From the NCBI RefSeq assembly GCF_016863015.1, contig NZ_BOOB01000002.1:49381-113380 (forward strand): a DNA stretch of 64,000 bases. The letters are read 5' to 3'. Each line of letters begins with the position of its first letter. Position 1 is the stretch's first letter. This document shows, piece by piece, positions 52,897-61,718 of this stretch. Source of the stretch: Microbispora amethystogenes (GTDB lineage: Bacteria > Actinomycetota > Actinomycetes > Streptosporangiales > Streptosporangiaceae). The notes under the pieces were generated by a model, which was not told where the DNA came from, ran no database searches, and was given only the letters and a program-made list of their open reading frames with translations. The translations under genes and the position numbers were made by a program.

Positions 52897-54057
52897 TTAC
52901 GGCAGGGCGAGCATGCGGTCGAGGGCGACCTTGGCCCAGTGGGTGGTGTCGGCGTCGACCGTGATCTGGTTGACGACCTGGCCCGCGGCCAGCGACTCCA
53001 GCGCCCAGACCAGGTGCGGCAGGTCGATGCGGTTCATCGTCGAGCAGTAGCACACGGTCTTGTCGAGGAACGTGATGGTCTTGTCGGGGAACCGGTTCGC
53101 CAGGCGGCGCACCAGGTTCAGCTCCGTGCCGACGGCCCAGGAGGACCCGGCGGGAGCCTCTTCCAGCTTCTTGATGATGTACTCGGTCGAGCCGACGAAG
53201 TCCGCCTTGGTGACGACCTCGTGGCGGCACTCGGGGTGGACGAGCACGTTCACGCCCGGGATGCGGGCCCGCACCTCGTCCACGCACGCCTCGGAGAAGC
53301 GGCCGTGGACCGAGCAGTGGCCCTTCCACAGGATCATCTTCGCGTTCTCAAGCTGCTCCTGGGTGAGGCCGCCGTTCGGGCGGTGCGGGTTGTAGACCAC
53401 GCAGTCGTCGAGCGACAGGCCCATCTCCAGCACGGCCGTGTTGCGCCCGAGGTGCTGGTCGGGCAGGAACAGGACCTTCTCGCCCTGCTCGAAGGCCCAG
53501 TCGAGGGCGCGCCGGGCGTTGGAGGAGGTGCACACGGCGCCGCCGTTGCGCCCGCAGAACGCCTTGATGTCCGCGCTGGAGTTCATGTACGTGATCGGCA
53601 CGACGCGGTCGGCGATCCCGGCGTCCTCCAGGGCGTCCCAGCAGTCCTCGACCTGGGAGAAGGTGGCCATGTCGGCCATCGAGCAGCCGGCGGCCAGGTC
53701 GGGGAGGACGACCTTCTGCGTGTCGCCGGTCAGGATGTCGGCCGATTCGGCCATGAAGTGGACGCCGCAGAAGACGACGTACTCGGCCTCCGGCCGGGCC
53801 GCGGCCTCACGGGCGAGCTTGAACGAGTCGCCCGTCACGTCGGCGAACTGGATGACCTCGTCACGCTGGTAGTGGTGACCGAGCACGAACAGCCGGTCGC
53901 CCAGCCGCTCCTTGGCCGCGCGGGCTCGCTCCACCAGCGCCGGGTCGGACGCGGGAGGCAGCTCGCCCGGGCAGTCGACGCCGCGCTCACTGTGCGCGTC
54001 GGTGCCCTGGCCGAGGATGAAGAGCGGAAGGCCGGTCTCGGTGATCGTCACGACCAC
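52897..54057 (-). CDS. nadA: quinolinate synthase A
   Basis: 386 residues. Cluster-binding Cys residues are in YVVFCGVHFMAESADIL, LVHPECRHEVV and VCYCSTMNRIDLPHL. LGHHYQRDEVIQFADVTGDS opens the first of the three Rossmann-like repeats. It condenses iminoaspartate with dihydroxyacetone phosphate using a 4Fe-4S cluster. No nadB or nadC is adjacent in this window. GTG-type starts are few here; the listed start follows an inverted repeat. Confidence 0.95.
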   Translation of the reverse strand: MVVTITETGLPLFILGQGTDAHSERGVDCPGELPPASDPALVERARAAKERLGDRLFVLGHHYQRDEVIQFADVTGDSFKLAREAAARPEAEYVVFCGVHFMAESADILTGDTQKVVLPDLAAGCSMADMATFSQVEDCWDALEDAGIADRVVPITYMNSSADIKAFCGRNGGAVCTSSNARRALDWAFEQGEKVLFLPDQHLGRNTAVLEMGLSLDDCVVYNPHRPNGGLTQEQLENAKMILWKGHCSVHGRFSEACVDEVRARIPGVNVLVHPECRHEVVTKADFVGSTEYIIKKLEEAPAGSSWAVGTELNLVRRLANRFPDKTITFLDKTVCYCSTMNRIDLPHLVWALESLAAGQVVNQITVDADTTHWAKVALDRMLALP

Positions 54058-54074
54058 ACCCCCTCGGGGACTTA

Positions 54075-54089
54075 TCGTCTAACTGACGA
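54075..54089. promoter_or_regulatory. inverted repeat upstream of nadA
   Basis: TCGTC-TAACT-GACGA with TTA and TAA near its flanks, 18 bp upstream of the nadA start, in the only AT-rich patch nearby. It is a candidate operator for an NAD-responsive regulator (NrtR or NiaR type); the regulator is not identified. Confidence 0.45.
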
Positions 54090-54247
54090 CTAATCATTAC
54101 ACATCGTTTCGCCCTGTTCGTCCGCAGGGTTGCGGGGACAGTCGTGGAATGTGTAGGGACCGGCGGGTGTTGGTAGCGTCTAGGTAGGACGTCAGAACCA
54201 TTCGACCGCTCCGGGTGGGCGGTTGGCGCAGACGCGGGAGTCAGCAC

Positions 54248-54601
54248 ATGACGGTTGAGAGCAGCGAGACCACGCAGCAGGGCCTGATCCTGACTGACGC
54301 GGCCTCCGCGAAGGTCAAGAGCCTGCTCGAGCAGCAGGGCGAGGAAGGGCTGCAGCTCCGGGTGGCCGTCCAGCCGGGTGGCTGTTCCGGTCTGCGCTAC
54401 CAGCTCTTCTTCGACGACCGTTCCATGGACGGCGACGTGGTCTCCACCTTCGGCGGCGTGAACGTCGTCACCGACCGGATGAGCGCGCCGTACCTCGTCG
54501 GCGCCACGGTCGACTTCGTGGACACGATCGAGAAGCAGGGCTTCACGATCGACAACCCCAACGCGACGGGCTCGTGCGCCTGCGGCGACTCGTTCAACTG
54601 A
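54248..54601 (+). CDS. HesB/IscA/ErpA-type iron-sulfur carrier
   Basis: 117 residues. ATG 54248 has GGGAG seven bases upstream. The three cluster-binding Cys residues are present: VQPGGCSGLRYQLFFDD and GSCACGDSFN. LTDAASAKVKSLLEQQG opens the fold. It delivers Fe-S clusters to apo-proteins; NadA and LipA are plausible clients in this window. It is divergent from nadA. Confidence 0.93.
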   Translation: MTVESSETTQQGLILTDAASAKVKSLLEQQGEEGLQLRVAVQPGGCSGLRYQLFFDDRSMDGDVVSTFGGVNVVTDRMSAPYLVGATVDFVDTIEKQGFTIDNPNATGSCACGDSFN

Positions 54602-54634
54602 CGGCGCCGCCGCGCCCGGCGGCCAGGATCCGAG

Positions 54635-54665
54635 CGCCCCGTACGGACACCGTCCGTGCGGGGCG
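54635..54665 (+). terminator. terminator after the HesB-type gene
   Basis: A 14-bp stem with one G-T pair (54635-54648 with 54652-54665) and loop ACC, 33 bases after the stop. Confidence 0.75.
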
Positions 54666-54778
54666 TCGTCGTGCCCGAGACGGTACGCTCGACAGGTTCG
54701 GCGGGATGGCGGGACCACTGCCCCCGCCCCTGTCTTCCTGACTGTCTCCCTGATGCTGACAACGAGGAGAATGACCCC

Positions 54779-55765
54779 GTGCGCATCGCCGTCACCGGCT
54801 CCATCGCCACCGACAACCTGATGACGTTCCCCGGTCGCTTCGGCGACCAGCTGATCGCCGAGCAGCTCGACCGGGTGTCCCTGTCGTTCCTCGTCGACGA
54901 CCTGCAGATCCGCCGCGGCGGCTGCGCGGGCAACATCGCCTTCGGGATGGGCTGCCTGGGGCTCACCCCGATCCTCGTCGGCGCGGTCGGCACCGACTTC
55001 GCCGACTACCGCTCCTGGCTGGAGCGGCACGGCGTGGACTGCGGCTCCCTCCACGTCTCCGAGCTGCGCCACACCGCGCGCTTCCTGTGCACCACGGACG
55101 AGGACCACAACCAGATCGCGTCGTTCTACACCGGCGCCATGGCGGAGGCCCGGGAGATCGAGCTGGCCCCGATCGCCGAGCGGGTGGGCGGCCTCGACCT
55201 GGTCCTGATCAGCCCCAACGACCCCGACGCGATGCTGCGGCACACCGACGAGGCGCGCACCCGCGGCATCCCGTTCGCCGCCGACGTGTCGCAGCAGCTC
55301 GCCCGGATGCCCGGCGAGGAGATCCGCAGGCTCGTCGACGGCGCGGCCTACCTGTTCAGCAACGACTACGAGCTCGGGCTCATCGCGCAGAAGACCGGAT
55401 GGTCGGACGAGGAGATCCTCGACCGGGTCGGCGTACGGGTGACCACCCTCGGCCCCAAGGGCGCCAGGATCGACCGCAAGGGCGAGCCCTCGATCCACGT
55501 CCCGCCGGCTCCCGAGCTCGGCAAGGCCGACCCGACCGGGGTGGGCGACGCCTTCCGGGCCGGCTTCCTCGCGGGCCTCGCCTGGGGGCTGTCGCTCGAA
55601 CGCTGCGGCCAGATCGGCAACCTCATCGCCACCCACGTGCTGGAGCGGGTCGGTGGCCAGGAGTACGAGCTGCGCCAGAGCGTGTTCGTCGAGCGCTTCG
55701 CCTCGGCGTACGGCCAGGAGGCCGCGGACGAGGTGGCCGCCCACGCCCGCTGCCACTACGCCTGA
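54779..55765 (+). CDS. PfkB-family carbohydrate/nucleoside kinase (adenosine kinase-like)
   Basis: 328 residues. GTG 54779 has GAGGAG nine bases upstream. RGGCAGNIAFGMGCLG is PfkB signature 1; ADPTGVGDAFRAGFLAG is signature 2 with the catalytic Asp. Its position between the HesB-type gene and the cytochrome oxidase genes matches adoK (adenosine kinase) of mycobacteria, so adenosine is the most likely substrate; other sugars remain possible. Confidence 0.88.
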   Translation: MRIAVTGSIATDNLMTFPGRFGDQLIAEQLDRVSLSFLVDDLQIRRGGCAGNIAFGMGCLGLTPILVGAVGTDFADYRSWLERHGVDCGSLHVSELRHTARFLCTTDEDHNQIASFYTGAMAEAREIELAPIAERVGGLDLVLISPNDPDAMLRHTDEARTRGIPFAADVSQQLARMPGEEIRRLVDGAAYLFSNDYELGLIAQKTGWSDEEILDRVGVRVTTLGPKGARIDRKGEPSIHVPPAPELGKADPTGVGDAFRAGFLAGLAWGLSLERCGQIGNLIATHVLERVGGQEYELRQSVFVERFASAYGQEAADEVAAHARCHYA

Positions 55766-55795
55766 CGCTCGGCTCCCCCTGCTGCCCTGACTCGT

Positions 55796-55851
55796 GGTCC
55801 GCCCCGGAGACCGCGGCGGATCACGAGGTCGCCGGTGATCGGGGCGGGACC
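55796..55851. terminator. bidirectional terminator between the kinase and tusA-like genes
   Basis: Outer arms GGTCCGCCCC (55796-55805) and GGGGCGGGACC (55841-55851) pair with one bulge; inner arms GATCAC and GTGATC add six pairs. The last base is part of the tusA-like stop codon. Confidence 0.65.
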
Positions 55852-56171
55852 TAGTAGTTGCGGCGGACGTGGATGGACCAGCCGCCCTGGGGGAGCTCGT
55901 AGCTGGCCACGTGCTCGTGCGACTTCAGCCGGCACCAGGCCGGGACGTCGGTGAAGGCGGCGGGGTCGTCGGCCAGCACGGCCACCACCCCGCGCACGGG
56001 CACCTGGTTGATCCGCTCGGCGAGCATGATGATCGGGATCGGGCACTTACGCCCCAGCGCGTCGATCGTCAGCGCGGGGGGCTCCGCGGGCTGGGGTGGC
56101 GCCTCCGGTTCCTCGGCCTCCCGATGCCGATCCGTCCGGGTGTCCCGGCCGTCCGGCCGTCTGCGCCACAT
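55851..56171 (-). CDS. TusA-family sulfur carrier with N-terminal extension
   Basis: 106 residues. The C-terminal 75 hold the TusA fold: IDALGRKCPIPIIMLAERINQV, with the sulfur-accepting Cys in C-P-x-P, and DPAAFTDVPAWCRLKSHEH. The first 30 residues are basic and Pro-rich. ATG 56171 shares its A with the TGA of the cysteine desulfurase gene, so the two are coupled. It should receive persulfide sulfur from that enzyme. Confidence 0.88.
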   Translation of the reverse strand: MWRRRPDGRDTRTDRHREAEEPEAPPQPAEPPALTIDALGRKCPIPIIMLAERINQVPVRGVVAVLADDPAAFTDVPAWCRLKSHEHVASYELPQGGWSIHVRRNY

Positions 56172-57304
56172 CACCGCACCCCCAAGCTCGACCGGATCCG
56201 CCGTACGATCCCCGGCAGCACCGCGAGGAAACGATCGACGTCGTCCTCGGACACGCCACGGGGCAGCGATACCCGGACATTCCCATGCGTAAGCACGCCC
56301 ATTGCTTCGAGGACGTGCGATGGACGAAGCGTACTCGCCGTGCAGGAACTTCCGGACGAGACGGCGAAACCGGCCTTGTCGAGCTCGGTCAGCAGCGCCT
56401 CGCCCTCGACGTACAGGCAGGAGAAGGTCACGATGTGCGGCAGGCGCAGGTCCGGGTCGCCGACGACCTCGACGTCGGGCACCAGCCGGGGCACCTCGGC
56501 GCGGATCCGGGCGGTGAGGGCCGACAGCCGCCGGCCCTCGGCCTCCGCCTCCGCCGACCTCGCGCGCAGCGCCGCGGCGGCGGCCACGATCGCGGGCACG
56601 TTCTCGAACCCCGGCACACGCCGCCGTTCCCGTTCGTCCTCCGGCAACGGCGAACGCCAGCGGACGCCCTTGCGGACCGCCAGCACGCCCACCCCCGCCG
56701 GGCCGCCCCACTTGTGGGCGCTCGCGGTGAGCACCGACCAGCCCCCGGGGACCGGCAGGCGGCCCGCCGACTGGGCGGCGTCGACCAGCAGCGGCACTCC
56801 GGCCTCCCGGCACGCCCGCGCCGCGTCCTCGACCGGCTGGAGGGTGCCAACCTCGTGGTTGGCCGTCTGCAGGCACGCGAGGGCCGCTCCGGGGCGTGCG
56901 ACGGCCGCGGCGAACGCCTCCGCGTCCACCCGGCCCGTAAGGCCGACGCCCACGATCTCCACCTCGCCGCCGTCGCGCTCGTGGACCTGCCCGGCGTGCA
57001 GGACGCTGGAGTGCTCGACCGCGCTCGCCACCAGGAGGCGCCCCACCCGGCGGCGGCCCGCCAGCGTGCCGAGGACCCCGAGATGGACGGCCTGCGTCCC
57101 GGAGGAGGTGAACGACACCTCGTCGGCGCGGGCGCCGATCAGTTCGGCTACCTCTGCCCGCGCGCGCTCCAGTAACATCTGGGCGCGGCGCGCCGTGCCG
57201 TACAGGCGGGCGGGATCGGCCCATCCGGCGTCGATCGCCGTCAGCAGGGCGTCACGCGCCGCGGGATGGAGAGGTTCGGTCGACGCCGCGTCGAGGTAGG
57301 CCAC
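56171..57304 (-). CDS. cysteine desulfurase (NifS/IscS-like)
   Basis: 377 residues. PLP Lys in SVLTASAHKWGGPAGVG, catalytic Cys in SSGSSCTAS, and QTANHEVGTLQP and LLVDAAQSAGRLP in the PLP pocket are intact. A short Cys loop and the class II-like sequence fit a dedicated sulfur-relay enzyme. It is coupled to the TusA-like gene. It is divergent from ctaC. Likely outputs are tRNA or cofactor thiolation, or Fe-S assembly. Confidence 0.9.
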   Translation of the reverse strand: MAYLDAASTEPLHPAARDALLTAIDAGWADPARLYGTARRAQMLLERARAEVAELIGARADEVSFTSSGTQAVHLGVLGTLAGRRRVGRLLVASAVEHSSVLHAGQVHERDGGEVEIVGVGLTGRVDAEAFAAAVARPGAALACLQTANHEVGTLQPVEDAARACREAGVPLLVDAAQSAGRLPVPGGWSVLTASAHKWGGPAGVGVLAVRKGVRWRSPLPEDERERRRVPGFENVPAIVAAAAALRARSAEAEAEGRRLSALTARIRAEVPRLVPDVEVVGDPDLRLPHIVTFSCLYVEGEALLTELDKAGFAVSSGSSCTASTLRPSHVLEAMGVLTHGNVRVSLPRGVSEDDVDRFLAVLPGIVRRIRSSLGVR

Positions 57305-57492
57305 AGTTAGGACATTAACGGGGGCTGCTCAGAGGGGCGGCGCCGGTCCGCGCTAATGTGTCCCCCAGCGTGAACTCAACCAAGTAAAGGGCAGACCGGC
57401 GGAAACACCGCAGCCGGTCGCACCTTTGGGTCAAATTGGAAAACCCGCCCAAGGGAGGAACTCTTGGGCTTCATCTGTGGGGTAGGCGATCC

Positions 57493-58323
57493 GTGAGTCC
57501 GACCCGCCGTACGACACGGCGACCGTGGGCACGCCGCCGGTTGCCCGGAGCCGCCGCCCTGGCGCTGCTGGTGGCGTCCGGGACGGCGTGTAGCAGCCAG
57601 GCGATCGATCAGTGGTCTCGTGGGGGCATGCCGGAAGGCGCCACCAAGCAGGCCGGCATCGTCCAGACGCTCTGGAACGGGAGCTGGATCGCGGCTCTCG
57701 CCACCGGCGTGGTCGTCTGGGGCCTGATCCTGTGGGCGTGCGTGTTCCACCGCAAGAAGAAGAACAGCCCTGACGAGCTGCCTCCGCAGGTGCGGTACAA
57801 CCTGCCGATCGAGATCCTCTACACGGTGGTCCCGGTCATCATGGTGGCGGTCTTCTTCTACTTCACGGCCCGTGACGAGACCGAGCTCACGCGGATGACG
57901 AACGACGCCCCGGTCAAGGTGGCCGTCGAGGGCTACCAGTGGAGCTGGCGCTTCACGACCGACTACCAGGGTCAGAAGGCCGTGGTCGCGGGCGTGCCGG
58001 TGGACCTGAGCAAGCAGAGCGTCGAGAACCCCCAGGGTCCGCAGCTCGTGCTGCCGGTCAACACCCAGGTGCAGTTCGACCTGCACTCGCCCGACGTCAT
58101 CCACTCGTTCTGGGTGCCGGCGTTCCTGTTCAAGCAGGACGTCTTCCCGGGCAACGTGCGGAACCACTTCCAGATCACGACGCTCGACAAGCCGGGCGTC
58201 TTCGTCGGCCGATGCGCCGAGCTCTGCGGCACCGACCACAGCAAGATGCTGTTCTCCGTGAAGCTCGTCCCCCAGGCCGAGTTCGACCAGTACATCAAGA
58301 GCCAGGCGGGGAGTGCGCAGTGA
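57493..58323 (+). CDS. ctaC: cytochrome c oxidase subunit II
   Basis: 276 residues. A lipoprotein-type signal ([11 protein letters not shown]) is followed by two membrane helices ([17 protein letters not shown] and [19 protein letters not shown]). The CuA-binding domain has [15 protein letters not shown] and [15 protein letters not shown] 57493 is chosen by comparison with actinobacterial CtaC; the GGGAGG at 57453 is too far upstream to serve it. Stop and ctaD start overlap (GTGA). Confidence 0.94.
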   Translation: MSPTRRTTRRPWARRRLPGAAALALLVASGTACSSQAIDQWSRGGMPEGATKQAGIVQTLWNGSWIAALATGVVVWGLILWACVFHRKKKNSPDELPPQVRYNLPIEILYTVVPVIMVAVFFYFTARDETELTRMTNDAPVKVAVEGYQWSWRFTTDYQGQKAVVAGVPVDLSKQSVENPQGPQLVLPVNTQVQFDLHSPDVIHSFWVPAFLFKQDVFPGNVRNHFQITTLDKPGVFVGRCAELCGTDHSKMLFSVKLVPQAEFDQYIKSQAGSAQ

Positions 58324-59984
58324 CCGCCATCCAGGAACCGGCCGGCATCGCCGCACGGCCGTACACCAAGGGCACGGTCATCGCCAAGTGGCTGTCCTCG
58401 ACCGACCACAAGGTGATCGGGCACCTCTACCTGATCACGTCGTTCGTGTTCTTCCTCATCGGCGGCGTCATGGCGCTGGTGATGCGGGCCGAGCTCGCCC
58501 AGCCCGGGCTGCAGTTCGTGTCGTCTGAGCAGTTCAACCAGCTGTTCACGATGCACGGCACGATCATGCTGCTGATGTTCGCGACGCCGCTGTTCGCGGG
58601 CTTCGCCAACGAGCTGATGCCGCTGCAGATCGGCGCCCCCGACGTGGCGTTCCCGCGGCTCAACATGGTGAGCTACTGGCTCTACCTGTTCGGCAGCACC
58701 ATCGCCGTCCTCGGCTTCTTCACCCCGGGCGGGTCCGCCTCCTTCGGCTGGACGGCGTACGCGCCGCTGTCGAACGCGGTGACCTCGCCGGGCCTCGGCA
58801 GTGACCTGTGGGTGATGGGCCTGGCGATGTCCGGCCTCGGCACCATCCTCGGCGCGGTGAACTTCATCACCACGATCCTCACCATGCGGGCCCCCGGCAT
58901 GACGATGTTCCGGATGCCGATCTTCACCTGGAACATCCTGCTGACCAGCATCCTGGTGCTGCTGGCCTTCCCGGTGCTGGCGGCGGCGCTGCTCGCCCTG
59001 GAGGCCGACCGCAAGCTCGGCGCGCACATCTTCGACTCGCCCACCGGCGGCGCGATGCTGTGGCAGCACCTGTTCTGGTTCTTCGGCCACCCCGAGGTCT
59101 ACATCATCGCGCTGCCGTTCTTCGGCATCATCACCGAGATCCTGCCGGTCTTCAGCCGTAAGCCGATCTTCGGGTACATCGGCCTGGTCGGCGCGACCAT
59201 CGCCATCGCGGGTCTGTCGGTCACGGTGTGGGCGCACCACATGTTCGTCACCGGACAGGTGCTGCTGCCGTTCTTCTCGTTCATGACGTTCCTCATCGCC
59301 GTACCGACCGGGGTGAAGTTCTTCAACTGGATCGGCACGATGTGGCGGGGACACCTGTCCTTCGAGTCGCCGATGCTGTTCGCCGTCGGCTTCCTGGTGA
59401 CCTTCCTGTTCGGCGGCCTGACCGGCGTCATCCTGGCCTCGCCGCCGCTCGACTTCCACATCAGCGACACCTACTTCGTCGTCGCCCACTTCCACTACGT
59501 GGTCTTCGGCACCGTGGTGTTCGCGATGTTCGCGGGCTTCTACTTCTGGTGGCCCAAGTTCACCGGGAAGATGCTCAACGACAAGCTCGGCAAGGTCCAC
59601 TTCTGGATGCTGTTCTTCGGCTTCCACCTGACCTTCCTGGTGCAGCACTGGCTGGGCGTCATCGGCTTCCCGCGGCGGTACGCCGACTACTCGCCGGTGG
59701 ACGGCTTCACCGACCTGAACATGATCTCCTCGGCCGGAGCGCTCCTGCTGGGCGCGTCCACGCTGCCGTTCTTCTACAACGTGTGGCGGACCTGGCGCTT
59801 CGCGCCCAAGGTCACCGTGGACGACCCCTGGGGCTTCTGCGGCTCGCTCGAATGGGCGACCTCCTGCCCGCCGCCGCGGCACAACTTCCTGTCGCTGCCG
59901 CGGATCAGGTCCGAGCGCCCGGCGTTCGACCTCAAGTATCCGCACATCACGGCCAAGCCCGAGCTCGTGGAGGAGGCCCGATGA
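58320..59984 (+). CDS. ctaD: cytochrome c oxidase subunit I
   Basis: 554 residues, twelve helices. Haem a His in [12 protein letters not shown]; CuB His and the cross-linked Tyr in [15 protein letters not shown]; CuB His pair in [10 protein letters not shown]; haem a3 and a His in [11 protein letters not shown]. All ligands of an aa3 oxidase are present. The stop overlaps ctaF (ATGA). Confidence 0.97.
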   Translation: MTAIQEPAGIAARPYTKGTVIAKWLSSTDHKVIGHLYLITSFVFFLIGGVMALVMRAELAQPGLQFVSSEQFNQLFTMHGTIMLLMFATPLFAGFANELMPLQIGAPDVAFPRLNMVSYWLYLFGSTIAVLGFFTPGGSASFGWTAYAPLSNAVTSPGLGSDLWVMGLAMSGLGTILGAVNFITTILTMRAPGMTMFRMPIFTWNILLTSILVLLAFPVLAAALLALEADRKLGAHIFDSPTGGAMLWQHLFWFFGHPEVYIIALPFFGIITEILPVFSRKPIFGYIGLVGATIAIAGLSVTVWAHHMFVTGQVLLPFFSFMTFLIAVPTGVKFFNWIGTMWRGHLSFESPMLFAVGFLVTFLFGGLTGVILASPPLDFHISDTYFVVAHFHYVVFGTVVFAMFAGFYFWWPKFTGKMLNDKLGKVHFWMLFFGFHLTFLVQHWLGVIGFPRRYADYSPVDGFTDLNMISSAGALLLGASTLPFFYNVWRTWRFAPKVTVDDPWGFCGSLEWATSCPPPRHNFLSLPRIRSERPAFDLKYPHITAKPELVEEAR

Positions 59985-60376
59985 AGATCCAGGGCTGGAT
60001 GTTCCTGCTCTGCGGCGTCTTCTTCGCCGCGGCCGACGTGGTCTACTGGTTCTGGTCCAAGGAGCCGACCGGTACGACCGCCATGGCGATCTCCGTCGGC
60101 CTGGCCCTGATGATCGGCTACTACCTGCTGTTCACCGCGCGGCGCATCGGCGACCAGCCGGAGGACAACAAGGAGGCCGAGATCAGCGACGGCGCGGGCG
60201 AGATCGGCTTCTACAGCCCGCACAGCTGGTGGCCGCTGTTCGTCTGCCTGTCGGCCGCGCTCACGTTCTTCGGCTTCGCCGTCGGAATGTGGCTGTTCTT
60301 CGTCGGCGTGTTCTGCACGCTCATGAGCATGATCGGGTTCGTGTTCCAGTACTACCGGGGCAACTTCTCGCACTGA
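59981..60376 (+). CDS. ctaF: actinobacterial cytochrome c oxidase subunit IV
   Basis: 131 residues, four membrane helices ([23 protein letters not shown], in part; [48 protein letters not shown]). It is a small subunit specific to actinobacterial aa3 oxidases, coupled to ctaD. It closes the operon before a strong terminator. Confidence 0.92.
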   Translation: MKIQGWMFLLCGVFFAAADVVYWFWSKEPTGTTAMAISVGLALMIGYYLLFTARRIGDQPEDNKEAEISDGAGEIGFYSPHSWWPLFVCLSAALTFFGFAVGMWLFFVGVFCTLMSMIGFVFQYYRGNFSH

Positions 60377-60391
60377 GCCCCTGACCCGGCG

Positions 60392-60423
60392 ACGGCCGGC
60401 CGGCGATCCCGCCGGCCGGCCGT
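60392..60423 (+). terminator. terminator after ctaF
   Basis: A perfect 14-bp stem (60392-60405 with 60410-60423) and loop ATCC, 15 bases after the ctaF stop. Confidence 0.88.
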
Positions 60424-60538
60424 TCGCGTTCCCCCAGCATGCGGTGCCGAGGTTCTTTGCCGACCTTCGGTACGGCGTCTGCGCGCTCGGGACGTGCCCC
60501 GGGAATACTTCCCGGAAAGCGACCTGAGGGAGACGGAC

Positions 60539-61708
60539 GTGCGTGCTCGTGCGGGGGCGCTGGCCCTTCTCGTGGTGGTGGCCGGGTGTTCCCTCTCTGA
60601 CCGAGGGGGCGAGGAACACCGGTCGGGAACGCCGATCAGCATCACCCCGCTGGACGGGGCCGGGGAACTGCCGCCGGAGCTGCCCATTCTCGTCGGCGCC
60701 GCGGGCGGCACCCTGACCCACGTGGCCGTGAAGGCCGCTGGACAGCCCGTGGAGGGCGTGTTCAGCGCCGACCGGTCCCAGTGGCGCAGCGCCCGTCCCA
60801 TGACGCCTGGCACGTCCTACAGCGTCGAGGCGACGGCCACCGGCCCGGACGGCCCGGCGAGCCGGACCGCCCGCTTCTCCACCCGGCCGGCCGCCAAGAC
60901 CTTCGCCGTCGCGACCCTGGTGCCGAACAAGGAGGACACCGGCCTCACAGTGGGCGTCGGGATGCCGATCATCCTGACCTTCGACAAGCCCGTGACCGAC
61001 CGGGTGTCGGTGGAGCGCAACCTCTTCGTGCAGGCCTCCAAGCCCGTCGACGGCGCGTGGCACTGGCTCGACGCCAAGAACGTCGTCTTCCGGCCCCGGC
61101 ACTACTGGCCGCCGTACACGAAGGTCCGGGTGACCGCCCGCCTCGCCGGGATCAGGGGCGGCGACGGCATGTACGGCAAGAAGGACTACGTCCGCGACTT
61201 CAAGATCGGCCGTTCGCAGATCAGCGTGGCCGACACCCAAACGCACCATATGAAGATCGAGCTGGACGGCCGGCAGATCAAGGACATGCCGATCAGCGCG
61301 GGAAGCGGCGACGTCTTCCGCCACCACACCACCAGCGGCATCCACGTGGCGATGTCCAGGGAGGACGTCACGGTCATGACCTCCCCGGACGCCGGTCCCG
61401 GCCAGGCGGGCTACTACGAGACGACCGTGTACAACAGCGTCCGGATCTCCAACACCGGCGAGTACGTCCACGGCGCTCCCTGGTCCGTCGGCGACCAGGG
61501 CAACTCCAACGTCAGCCACGGCTGCGTGAACGTCAGCCCGGAGAACGCCAAGTGGTTCAAGAACAACACCCTCATCGGCGACCCGATCGTCGTGACCGGA
61601 ACCCCGCGCAGGCTGGACGCGGACAACGGGTGGAGCTACTGGCAGGACGACTGGCCGGCGTGGCTCAAGCGCAGCCGCCTGCGCGCCGCCCTCTCCGACC
61701 CTCTCTGA
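60539..61708 (+). CDS. lipoprotein L,D-transpeptidase (YkuD domain)
   Basis: 389 residues. GTG 60539 has GGGAG six bases upstream. A short lipoprotein signal ends LLVVVAGCS. Two Ig-like domains (about 45-250, with VSVERNLFVQASKPVDG and KVRVTARLAG) precede the YkuD domain, whose catalytic motif is VGDQGNSNVSHGCVNVS (His, Cys). The Trp-rich C-terminus (GWSYWQDDWPAWLKRSR) is typical of actinobacterial Ldt enzymes. It forms 3-3 cross-links in peptidoglycan on the outer face of the membrane. Confidence 0.94.
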   Translation: MRARAGALALLVVVAGCSLSDRGGEEHRSGTPISITPLDGAGELPPELPILVGAAGGTLTHVAVKAAGQPVEGVFSADRSQWRSARPMTPGTSYSVEATATGPDGPASRTARFSTRPAAKTFAVATLVPNKEDTGLTVGVGMPIILTFDKPVTDRVSVERNLFVQASKPVDGAWHWLDAKNVVFRPRHYWPPYTKVRVTARLAGIRGGDGMYGKKDYVRDFKIGRSQISVADTQTHHMKIELDGRQIKDMPISAGSGDVFRHHTTSGIHVAMSREDVTVMTSPDAGPGQAGYYETTVYNSVRISNTGEYVHGAPWSVGDQGNSNVSHGCVNVSPENAKWFKNNTLIGDPIVVTGTPRRLDADNGWSYWQDDWPAWLKRSRLRAALSDPL

Positions 61709-61718
61709 CCGGCCCCTC

